Assembly: GCA_019420425.1 (NCBI GenBank)
Contig: JAHZHG010000221.1
Coordinates: forward strand, 1-5,329
Direction: 5' to 3'
From: Clostridiales bacterium
GTDB taxonomy: Bacteria > Bacillota > Clostridia > Lachnospirales > Lachnospiraceae
DNA length: 5,329 nucleotides
This document shows positions 1 to 5,329 of this stretch, in pieces (position 1 is the first letter of the stretch; each line of letters begins with the position of its first letter). The translations under genes were made by a program, and so were the position numbers. The notes under the pieces are model-generated. The model was not told the DNA's origin and did not search any database. It saw only the letters and a list, made by a program, of their open reading frames with translations.

Positions 1-1
1 G

Positions 2-442
2 TTCAAGACCCTGGGTCTGTATAATAATCTGTGGGCAGTCATTCTGCCCAATTGGTTCAATGTAACGGCAATTTTTATGCTGCGGCAGTTTTACATCGGT
101 CTGCCAAACGAGCTGTGCGAGGCGGCCAAGGTGGACGGCGCAGGGCATTTCCGGATTTTTTTCCGTATACTGATGCCACTGACCAAGCCGGCTATGGTAT
201 CGTTGAGCGTACTGTCCTTTGTGACTACCTGGAATGACTATCTGTATCCGTTGATTTTCCTAACCAATAAGAAGTTTTACACGGTGGCCTTGGGGATTCG
301 CTGGTACCTGCTGGATGAGGCACAGGAGTACAATTTGACCATGGCAGCGGCAACGGTGGCGCTCGTGCCGATTGTGATATTGTTTGTATTCTGCCAGAAA
401 TACTTTGTGGAGGGCATCGCGACCTCCGGCGTGAAGGGCTGA
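2..442 (+). CDS. Carbohydrate ABC transporter permease, MalG type (5'-truncated)
   Basis: This is the C-terminal 146 residues of an inner-membrane permease subunit of a sugar ABC importer. The frame is open from base 2, upstream of the first ATG at 77, so the gene enters from the left edge; family members are about 270-280 residues, so roughly half is missing. The cytoplasmic EAA loop that docks on the ATPase is clear at visible residues 40-60 (EAAKVDGAG, then ILMPLTKPA). Hydrophobic segments at about 63-88 and 116-134 look like the last two membrane helices, and the tail YFVEGIATSGVKG is typical of the MalG / binding-protein-dependent transport (BPD_transp_1) branch. The substrate cannot be read from the sequence. 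The next gene starts 19 bases after the stop, so the two are probably cotranscribed. A partner permease and a solute-binding protein gene would be expected upstream, outside the window. Confidence 0.93.
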   Translation, partial: FKTLGLYNNLWAVILPNWFNVTAIFMLRQFYIGLPNELCEAAKVDGAGHFRIFFRILMPLTKPAMVSLSVLSFVTTWNDYLYPLIFLTNKKFYTVALGIRWYLLDEAQEYNLTMAAATVALVPIVILFVFCQKYFVEGIATSGVKG

Positions 443-461
443 CAGGAAGAAAGGAGACCGA

Positions 462-2147
462 ATGAGAAAACGGGAGTTATATGCGGATCTCTGCGTGGTG
501 GGAGGGGGAATTGCCGGTATCTGCACGGCAATTTCCGCGGCCCGCGGCGGGGTATCCGTGGTGCTGATGCAGGATCGGCCCGTGCTGGGCGGGAATGCCT
601 CCAGCGAAATCCGGATGCCCATAGGAGGCGCCCAGGGAAGGGACGTCCGGGAAACCGGGATTGTGGAGGAGCTTCAGCTGGAGAATTATTATTACAATCC
701 GGGAATGAAGTATCCGCTCTGGGATCATGTGCTTTACACAAAGGTACGGGCAGAAAAAAACATCCGTCTGCTGATGAACTGCTCCTGCTTTGAGGCCGGG
801 GTAAAGGAAAAACGGATCGAATCCGTCACCGGCTGGCAGCTGACAACGGAGACCTTCTGGACGGTGCGGGCTGCATATTATGCGGACTGCTCCGGCGATT
901 CCATTTTAGCGCCGCTGACCGGAGCCGGATATATGTACGGCAGAGAGTCAAAGGAGATGTTCGGCGAGAGCCTGGGGCAGGAGGAGGCCGATGATAAGAC
1001 CATGGGAATGAGCATTCTGCTGCAGGCCAGGGAGACGACAGAGAAGAAATCCTTTATTCCGCCTGCGTGGGCCTATGTCTACGAAGATGATTCCATGCTG
1101 GAGGGAAAGGTCCATACGCTGAAGCAGAATTTCTGGTGGATTGAGCTGGGCGGTGACCGGGATGGGATCCATGATACGGAGGAGGTCAAGGAAGAGCTGC
1201 TGAAAATTGCATACGGTGTCTGGGATCACCTGAAAAACCGGGGGGACCACGGCCTGGATAACTGGGAGCTGGAATGGGTGGGAAGCCTTCCGGGAAAGCG
1301 GGAGAGCCGACGGTATATCGGGGATTATATCGTGACCCAGAATGATGTGGACAGCGCGGGCAAATTTGCGGACGTTGTCGGCTACGGCGGCTGGACGATG
1401 GACAATCATTATCCCGAGGGTTTTTATCATCCGGGAAGGATTGCCGTCAATTATCCGGCGCCCTCTCCGTGGGGAATCCCCTTACGCTGCCTTTATTCCC
1501 GGGATATCAGGAATCTGACCTTCGCGGGGAGGAACATCAGCGCCACCCATCTGGCGTTTAGCTCATCCCGGGTGGAGGCCACCTGCGGTGTGCTAGGAGA
1601 GGCCCTGGGGCTGGCGGTGGCAATGGCGGCGGAAAAGGGCGGCCATATATCCGGGATTGATGTAGAAGAGCTGCAGCAGAGGCTGATGGATCAGGACTGC
1701 TACCTGCCCGGCAAAACCCGCCGGATTTCCCCGCTTTCGGCAAATGCCTGGTGCAGCAGCGAGGTGGTGCGAAACGGTGCGGAACGCCGGGAGGAAAACT
1801 GCTGGGTAGGCAAAAACGGAGATGAACTGGAATACCGATTTGACGGGCCAGAGAGAATCCACAGGATACGGCTGGTTTTTGACAGCGATTTAAACCGGAG
1901 CTATCTGAATCTGCCGTCCCACTATTTTTTGGAGGAAAAGCGGTTCAGTGTGCCGCAGACCTTAATCCGTTCTTTTACAGTGGAGGGGACGCAGAGGGAC
2001 GGCAAAAGGATAAGCATGAGCATTCATGAAAACCATCAGCGTCTGGTGATCCTGAAGGTGGACTGGGAGGTGGTTTCCCTGCGGCTGATTCCGGAGAAAA
2101 CGTGGGGAGCGGAGCAATTCCGTGTATTTGCCTTTGAGGCCGAATAA
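462..2147 (+). CDS. FAD-dependent oxidoreductase with extra C-terminal beta-rich domain
   Basis: A 561-residue flavoprotein of the FAD_oxidored (PF12831-like) group, predicted cytoplasmic, with no signal peptide or membrane segment. The N-terminal Rossmann motif VVGGGIAG is at residues 12-19, followed by LGGNASSEIRM (42-52) and RETGIVEE (63-70), which are typical of this group. DCSGD (142-146) and the C-terminal FAD-contact stretch NLTFAGRNISA (351-361) complete the flavin fold. The core seems to end near residue 420. Residues about 422-561 form a separate section rich in alternating hydrophobic and polar residues, resembling a beta-sandwich; a discoidin-like fold is a guess. The start is supported by AAGGAG at 451-456, five bases before the ATG. 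It lies 19 bases after the permease and 22 before a second flavoprotein, suggesting an operon. Family and FAD binding are secure; substrate and reaction are unknown. Automatic labels such as 'xanthan lyase', sometimes given to relatives, are not supported here. Confidence 0.9.
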   Translation: MRKRELYADLCVVGGGIAGICTAISAARGGVSVVLMQDRPVLGGNASSEIRMPIGGAQGRDVRETGIVEELQLENYYYNPGMKYPLWDHVLYTKVRAEKNIRLLMNCSCFEAGVKEKRIESVTGWQLTTETFWTVRAAYYADCSGDSILAPLTGAGYMYGRESKEMFGESLGQEEADDKTMGMSILLQARETTEKKSFIPPAWAYVYEDDSMLEGKVHTLKQNFWWIELGGDRDGIHDTEEVKEELLKIAYGVWDHLKNRGDHGLDNWELEWVGSLPGKRESRRYIGDYIVTQNDVDSAGKFADVVGYGGWTMDNHYPEGFYHPGRIAVNYPAPSPWGIPLRCLYSRDIRNLTFAGRNISATHLAFSSSRVEATCGVLGEALGLAVAMAAEKGGHISGIDVEELQQRLMDQDCYLPGKTRRISPLSANAWCSSEVVRNGAERREENCWVGKNGDELEYRFDGPERIHRIRLVFDSDLNRSYLNLPSHYFLEEKRFSVPQTLIRSFTVEGTQRDGKRISMSIHENHQRLVILKVDWEVVSLRLIPEKTWGAEQFRVFAFEAE

Positions 2148-2158
2148 TGAATTGAAGC

Positions 2159-2166
2159 GGGAGGAG
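2159..2166 (+). promoter_or_regulatory. Ribosome binding site fixing the start of the second flavoprotein
   Basis: GGGAGGAG lies directly upstream of the ATG at 2170, with GGGAGG five bases from the start codon. An in-frame ATG at 2122 also exists, but it lies inside the end of the preceding gene, has no comparable purine-rich site, and would add residues that do not resemble the family N-terminus. The start at 2170 is therefore preferred. Confidence 0.75.
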
Positions 2167-2169
2167 AAT

Positions 2170-2499
2170 ATGGAACAGATAACTTATCAGAAAACGATAC
2201 CGGTATACAAGGATGTGGATGTGCTGGTAGCCGGTGCCGGCCCGGCCGGAATCGGAGCGGCTGTATGTGCGGCAAGAAGGGGAGCAAAAACCCTGGTTTT
2301 TGACCAGTGGGGCTGTGTCGGCGGTATGGCGACAAACGGCCTGGTGGCCCCGTTTATGACCTGCTATGATGCGAAAGGAGAAAAACAGATTATCCGGGGA
2401 GTATTCGAGGAGCTGGTGGAACGGATGGTGGCTGCGGGGGGAGCGATCCATCCCCGGGAAATCGCCCCGGAATGCTCCTATTCCGCCACAATCACGTAG
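2170..2499 (+). CDS. N-terminal fragment of the broken FAD-dependent oxidoreductase
   Basis: This is the 109-residue product expected if the sequence is correct. It holds the dinucleotide-binding motif GAGPAG (22-27), the acidic end of the second strand (VFDQ, 43-46) and CVGGMAT (49-55), but ends at TAG before the second FAD contacts and the catalytic region. It is unlikely to be functional alone. The last nine or so residues lie next to the point where the frame departs from the family pattern. Confidence 0.6.
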   Translation: MEQITYQKTIPVYKDVDVLVAGAGPAGIGAAVCAARRGAKTLVFDQWGCVGGMATNGLVAPFMTCYDAKGEKQIIRGVFEELVERMVAAGGAIHPREIAPECSYSATIT

Positions 2500-3521
2500 G
2501 CCCGTTCGACCATGAATGCTTTAAGCTGATTGCCACAGAAATGTTGCAGGAAGCAGGGGCGGAGATCCTGCTGCATACTGCCTTTGTGGATGTGGTAATG
2601 GAGGAGGACAGGGTTACCGGTCTGGTGATCAATAATAAGAGCGGATTGTCTGTGATTCGGGCAAAGCAGGTCATCGACTGCACCGGTGACGGGGATGTGG
2701 CGGTGGCTGCGGGGGTGCCGTACGCCCTTGGAAATCGCAGAGGAGAAATGCAGCCGCCTACCTTATTCTTCCGTGTAGGCAATGTGGATACGGAAAAGCT
2801 GGATGCCCATATCCGGGAGCATCGGGATGAAATCCGGCCATTTTATGGGCCATTCAGTTGGCTGATTCGGGAGAAAAAGGGGGAATGGGGTATTCCCAGA
2901 GGAGAGGTCTGCCTGTTTGAAAGCCCGGCTAAAGGAGAATTTCGGATGAACGTAACCAGGATACTGGACGTGGACGGAACCAACCCGGAGGATTTGACCA
3001 GGGGAGAGATCGAGGGCATGAAGCAGGCAAAGCACGTATTTACCTTTATGAAAAAGTATGCTCCCGGTTTTGAACATGCAGTTTTTATGGGGACAGCAGC
3101 CACGGTGGGACTTCGGGAGACACGTCATATCGAAGGAGAGTACACATTGACGGCCGACGATGTGATCTCCTGCCGCGTGCCGGAGGATACGATCGCTGTG
3201 CTCGCCACCTCTATGGATACCCATAATAAGGATAACGAGAGCGGCACCTATTATGTACTGGAAAACGGGCCGTTTTACGGAGTTCCCTATTCCTGTCTGG
3301 TGCCGAAAAAGGCAGAAAACCTGCTGGTGGCTGGCCGGAGTATATCGGCAGATGAGACGGCGGCCTCCACTGTACGGATGATCCCGTGCTGTATCGCGTT
3401 TGGGCAGGCGGCAGGGACAGCAGCTGCGATGGCGGTGGAAAAGAAGATATCTCCGCGGAAGCTGGATGCGGGGCAGCTGCGCGGCGCACTGGAGGAGCAG
3501 GGCGTATATCTGGGGAAATAA
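2472..3521 (+). CDS. C-terminal fragment of the broken FAD-dependent oxidoreductase
   Basis: This open frame of up to 349 residues carries the rest of the second flavoprotein: HNHVGPFDHE near its start, DCTGDGD at fragment residues 69-75, GLRETRHIEGEY in the middle, and NLLVAGRSISA with FGQAAGTAAAMA near the end, typical of the C-terminal FAD contact. The ATG at 2472 overlaps the preceding fragment by 28 bases and has no ribosome binding site before it, so it is not a natural start. Independent translation is doubtful, and the fragment lacks the GxGxxG motif needed to bind FAD. Confidence 0.55.
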   Translation: MLLFRHNHVGPFDHECFKLIATEMLQEAGAEILLHTAFVDVVMEEDRVTGLVINNKSGLSVIRAKQVIDCTGDGDVAVAAGVPYALGNRRGEMQPPTLFFRVGNVDTEKLDAHIREHRDEIRPFYGPFSWLIREKKGEWGIPRGEVCLFESPAKGEFRMNVTRILDVDGTNPEDLTRGEIEGMKQAKHVFTFMKKYAPGFEHAVFMGTAATVGLRETRHIEGEYTLTADDVISCRVPEDTIAVLATSMDTHNKDNESGTYYVLENGPFYGVPYSCLVPKKAENLLVAGRSISADETAASTVRMIPCCIAFGQAAGTAAAMAVEKKISPRKLDAGQLRGALEEQGVYLGK

Positions 3522-3548
3522 CGGATTTCACGATTGAGATTCCCATAC

Positions 3549-3591
3549 AAAATAAGTGCGAATAGCATAACTGCTGTTGGCGCTTATTTTT
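3549..3591 (+). terminator. Rho-independent terminator after the flavoprotein genes
   Basis: AAAATAAGTGC (3549-3559) pairs with GCGCTTATTTT (3580-3590) over 11 positions with one G-U pair. Inside the loop the pairing continues: AATAGCA (3561-3567) with TGCTGTT (3572-3578), including one G-U, leaving a TAAC loop (3568-3571). The whole is an almost unbroken hairpin of 18 pairs with one G-G mismatch. The right arm ends in TTTTT, and the left arm begins with AAAA, so it could also stop transcription from the other strand. It sits 27 bases after the stop codon at 3521, in the right place to separate this operon from the regulator gene. Confidence 0.72.
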
Positions 3592-3593
3592 GA

Positions 3594-3622
3594 TTGTAAG
3601 AAACAAAACTCTGTGATACACT
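3594..3622 (+). promoter_or_regulatory. Possible sigma-A promoter for the AraC-family regulator gene
   Basis: TTGTAA (3594-3599, four of six matches to TTGACA) is followed after 17 bases by TACACT (3617-3622, four of six matches to TATAAT). The latter is preceded by TGA, giving an extended -10 element TGNTACACT. This predicts a start near 3629 and a leader of about 55 bases before the ATG at 3684. It lies just past the terminator hairpin, as expected for an independent transcript. Identified by eye only. Confidence 0.45.
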
Positions 3623-3683
3623 TTCACCAGATAAGGAGCTTAAGACCAGTCATAATCCGAAACAATAAAACGAGGACGCATTC

Positions 3684-4580
3684 ATGAAACAGCAGGAAGA
3701 ATATCTAAAGGAAACCGCCGCCCACGGCACAGCGATTTTTCCCCTGGCCGTTTACCAATGGGAACGTGATATGGAGGACGAGGTCAGGCTGCACTGGCAT
3801 AAGGAGACGGAAATGATTTTTCTGGAGCGGGGCCGGTTTACCGTTAATCTGCAGATGAACGAGTTCCAGGCCGAGGGGCCGCTTTTTTTGTTTGTCAATC
3901 CGGGGGAAATCCACGGACTGAAGCTGGCGCCGGGACAGAAGGAGAGCGCTGTGGTATTTGAACTGAATATGCTGAGCTTTTCCGGACTGGACGGCGTTCA
4001 GCTGGAGCTGATCCGCCCGCTTTTAGAGGAAAAACGACTTTTTCCTCCGATGGTAGAGAAGGATCATCCGGCTTTCCCGCGGATTCTGGAGGCCTATCGG
4101 GAGGTTTGCCGGGAAGCCGGAAGGAAGACTCTGGACGCCTATCTGCTGGTAAAGGCTAACCTCTACCGGATACTCGCTGAGCTGTACGGAAAAGACGCAT
4201 TTCTGGCCTCAGGCACAATGGTGCAGGCAGATCGGGAAAAAGCAGAGTGCGGCAAGAAAATCCTTCGATTCATCGATCAGGAATACGGCAGAAAAATCAC
4301 AATCGAAGAGGCGGCCCGCGTAGTCAGTATGAATCCCCAGTATTTCTGCCGGTACTTCAAACGTCTGATGGGAAAGACCTTTACGGAATACGTAAACGGC
4401 GTGCGGATCGAAGAGGCGGCCAGATTGCTGGGAGAGACACAGGAAAAGGTGATCGATATTGCGTCCGCCTGCGGATATGAGAACATCGGCTATTTTATCC
4501 GGAGATTCAAGGAGCAGAAGGGGATAACGCCACAGGAATATCGGAAACGAACAAAAAGTCAATATAGTGCAATAAAGTGA
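3684..4580 (+). CDS. AraC-family transcriptional regulator with cupin-like sensor domain
   Basis: A complete 298-residue cytoplasmic DNA-binding regulator of normal family length. The N-terminal part (about 20-110) looks like an AraC-type cupin ligand-binding domain: LHWHKETEMIFLERG (36-50) carries paired histidines and acidic residues, and NPGEIHG (72-78) supplies the later histidine. The C-terminal part (about 190-288) is the double helix-turn-helix: the first around ITIEEAARVVSMNPQYFCRYF (206-225), the second around VIDIASACGYENIGYFIRRFK (256-276), followed by the signature end GITPQEYRKR (280-289). A GAGGA site at 3672-3676, seven bases before the ATG, supports the start. It has its own probable promoter after a terminator and lies 87 bases upstream of an alpha-glucosidase gene. 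It is therefore a candidate sugar-responsive activator of the glucosidase, of the transporter-flavoprotein operon, or of both. The ligand is unknown. Confidence 0.93.
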   Translation: MKQQEEYLKETAAHGTAIFPLAVYQWERDMEDEVRLHWHKETEMIFLERGRFTVNLQMNEFQAEGPLFLFVNPGEIHGLKLAPGQKESAVVFELNMLSFSGLDGVQLELIRPLLEEKRLFPPMVEKDHPAFPRILEAYREVCREAGRKTLDAYLLVKANLYRILAELYGKDAFLASGTMVQADREKAECGKKILRFIDQEYGRKITIEEAARVVSMNPQYFCRYFKRLMGKTFTEYVNGVRIEEAARLLGETQEKVIDIASACGYENIGYFIRRFKEQKGITPQEYRKRTKSQYSAIK

Positions 4581-4611
4581 GCAAAATTATAGAAGAAAAC
4601 TGGATGAAAGG

Positions 4612-4628
4612 TGATTATACTATATACA
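4612..4628 (+). promoter_or_regulatory. Possible -10 region for the alpha-glucosidase gene
   Basis: An AT-rich stretch contains TATACT (4616-4621) and, overlapping it, TATACA (4623-4628). No convincing -35 box lies at the right distance (TGGATG at 4601-4606 is only a weak match 16 bases before TATACA). A poor -35 would fit a promoter that needs an activator such as the AraC protein encoded just upstream, but the gap is only 87 bases and readthrough from the regulator gene is equally possible. No terminator-like hairpin is visible in this gap. Confidence 0.25.
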
Positions 4629-4654
4629 ACATTCAGGCATATGGCCGATGAACA

Positions 4655-4661
4655 AGAGGAG
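4655..4661 (+). promoter_or_regulatory. Ribosome binding site fixing the alpha-glucosidase start
   Basis: AGAGGAG lies six bases before the ATG at 4668. An in-frame ATG at 4641 would add nine residues (MADEQEEKP), but it has no ribosome binding site before it and would place this purine-rich element inside the coding region. The protein starting at 4668 begins MKKQWWHDKVAYQIYP, the usual start of the family. Confidence 0.75.
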
Positions 4662-4667
4662 AAACCG

Positions 4668-5329
4668 ATGAAAAAACAATGGTGGCATGATAAGGTGGCA
4701 TATCAGATTTATCCGAAGAGCTTTAACGATACGAACGGAGACGGCATCGGAGATCTGGGCGGAATCATTGAAAAGCTGGACTATTTAAAAGAGCTGGGGA
4801 TTGACATTATCTGGATTTCCCCCATTTATCAATCCCCCTTTGTGGATCAGGGCTATGATATTTCGGACTATTACCAGATTGCCCCAGAATTCGGTACAAT
4901 GGAGGAGTTTGACCGCCTGCTGGACGAAGCGAAAAAGCGGGATATGCACATCGTCATGGACCTGGTCATTAACCATTGTTCAGACAAGCATGAGTGGTTT
5001 CAGAAGGCCCTGGCCGATCCCCACGGGGAATATGCGGACTATTTTTATTTTGAAAAGGGGAGAAACGGGAATCCCCCCTCAAACTACCGCTCCTATTTCG
5101 GCGGGAGCGCCTGGGAGAAGGTGCCGGGCGAGGACGAACTGTACTATCTGCATTTCTTCGCCAAAGAACAGCCGGATTTAAACTGGAACAACCCCCGGGT
5201 ACTTGAGGAGCTGTACCGGATGATCAACTGGTGGCTGGACAAGGGAGTGGCCGGCTTTCGGATTGATGCGATTATTAACATCAAGAAAGATATCTCCTTT
5301 CCGAATTTTACTCCGGATGGCCCGGACGG
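4668..5329 (+). CDS. Alpha-glucosidase, glycoside hydrolase family 13 (3'-truncated)
   Basis: The first 220 residues of a cytoplasmic GH13 enzyme (oligo-1,6-glucosidase / alpha-glucosidase group, probably subfamily 31) that hydrolyses alpha-glucosidic bonds at the non-reducing end of short sugars. The frame stays open to the window end; family members are about 550 residues. Visible features in order are AYQIYPKSF (11-19), the calcium-binding-type loop DTNGDGIGD (21-29), region I DLVINH (98-103), QPDLNW (168-173), and region II GFRIDAI (196-202) with the predicted catalytic nucleophile Asp200. The acid/base Glu and the third catalytic Asp lie beyond the edge. The residue after the nucleophile is Ala rather than the Val common in oligo-1,6-glucosidases, which hints at alpha-1,4 preference. 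Trehalose-6-phosphate hydrolase is a related alternative that cannot be fully excluded from this half. It lies 87 bases after the AraC-family gene, its likely regulator. Confidence 0.92.
   Translation, partial: MKKQWWHDKVAYQIYPKSFNDTNGDGIGDLGGIIEKLDYLKELGIDIIWISPIYQSPFVDQGYDISDYYQIAPEFGTMEEFDRLLDEAKKRDMHIVMDLVINHCSDKHEWFQKALADPHGEYADYFYFEKGRNGNPPSNYRSYFGGSAWEKVPGEDELYYLHFFAKEQPDLNWNNPRVLEELYRMINWWLDKGVAGFRIDAIINIKKDISFPNFTPDGPD

Larger units (their letters stand above)
2170..3521 (+). pseudogene. FAD-dependent oxidoreductase, interrupted by a frameshift
   Basis: A second FAD_oxidored-type flavoprotein, about 450 residues if the frame is repaired, a normal length for the family. The first part has the Rossmann motif VAGAGPAG (residues 20-27) and WGCVGGMAT (47-55). 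It then reads PECSYSATIT and stops at TAG 2497-2499. Similarity resumes in another frame with HNHVGPFDHE, DCTGDGD (from base 2676), GLRETRHIEGEY and NLLVAGRSISA. The span is 1352 bases, one short of a multiple of three, which fits one lost base around 2475-2490. It shares matching blocks with the upstream flavoprotein (GKRESRRYIGDY against GLRETRHIEGEY; NLTFAGRNISA against NLLVAGRSISA) but lacks that protein's C-terminal extension. The rest of the gene shows no further damage, so the change is recent or is an assembly error. As written the product is probably inactive; if it is an error, this is an intact enzyme of unknown substrate. Confidence 0.85.

Noticed and set aside
948..1430. Long minus-strand open frame opposite the first flavoprotein
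   Set aside because: Its protein shows no recognisable domain, and it lies opposite a well-supported gene; it follows from the codon bias of the + strand. The same holds for the other minus-strand frames.
2122..2169. Alternative upstream ATG for the second flavoprotein
   Set aside because: It lies inside the end of the preceding gene, lacks a ribosome binding site, and adds residues unlike the family; the ATG at 2170 has a strong site.
2472..2499. Programmed -1 ribosomal frameshifting in the second flavoprotein
   Set aside because: No slippery heptamer is visible in the overlap, and programmed shifts are not known to me for this family; mutation or missing base is simpler.
3651..3656. CATAAT as a -10 box for the regulator gene
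   Set aside because: It has no acceptable -35 at 16-18 bases; the TTGTAA / TGATACACT pair at 3594-3622 is better.
3869..3889. GGCC-GAGG-GGCC followed two bases later by seven T, resembling a terminator inside the regulator gene
   Set aside because: The stem is only four pairs and lies within a clearly conserved coding region; the T-run encodes LFLF of the cupin-like domain.
4641..4667. In-frame ATG at 4641 as the glucosidase start
   Set aside because: No ribosome binding site precedes it, and the strong AGAGGAG site at 4655-4661 points to 4668.
4581..4667. Catabolite-repression (cre) site upstream of the glucosidase
   Set aside because: I looked for a TGNAANCGNNNNCA-like pattern and saw none in this gap.
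4801..5181. Plus-strand open frame of 126 codons near the right edge
   Set aside because: It lies in another frame inside the GH13 gene, whose conserved motifs are unmistakable, and its own protein resembles nothing.

Overview
The window reads as part of a carbohydrate-utilisation locus from a Gram-positive gut-type bacterium, most likely a Clostridia / Lachnospiraceae member. This rests on the strong AGGAGG-like ribosome binding sites, the short intergenic gaps, the MalG-type permease next to an AraC regulator and a GH13 glucosidase, and the protein style of the glucosidase. The taxonomic call is inference; no rRNA or marker gene is present. All genes lie on the + strand.

Layout. (1) Bases 1-442 hold the C-terminal half of a MalG-type sugar ABC transporter permease, cut by the window edge. 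(2) Bases 462-2147 hold a complete 561-residue FAD-dependent oxidoreductase with an extra C-terminal beta-rich domain. (3) Bases 2170-3521 hold a second, shorter FAD-dependent oxidoreductase of the same fold. It is broken by a single-base frame change near 2475-2490, so as written it gives two overlapping fragments. (4) A long hairpin with a T-run at 3549-3591 probably ends this transcript. (5) A possible sigma-A promoter lies at 3594-3622, followed by a complete AraC-family regulator (3684-4580). (6) The N-terminal 220 residues of a GH13 alpha-glucosidase start at 4668 and run off the right edge.

Working together (inference): the permease imports an oligosaccharide or glycoside, and the AraC protein, with an N-terminal cupin-like sensor, probably responds to a sugar ligand and controls one or both flanking units. 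The GH13 enzyme would hydrolyse alpha-glucosidic bonds in the cytoplasm. The two tandem flavoproteins are the unusual part. They are co-oriented and closely spaced behind the permease, are recognisable paralogues, and have no assigned substrate. They could oxidise the imported compound or its product, but nothing in the sequence fixes the reaction. The points most worth following up are the broken second flavoprotein and the flavoprotein pair attached to a sugar importer.
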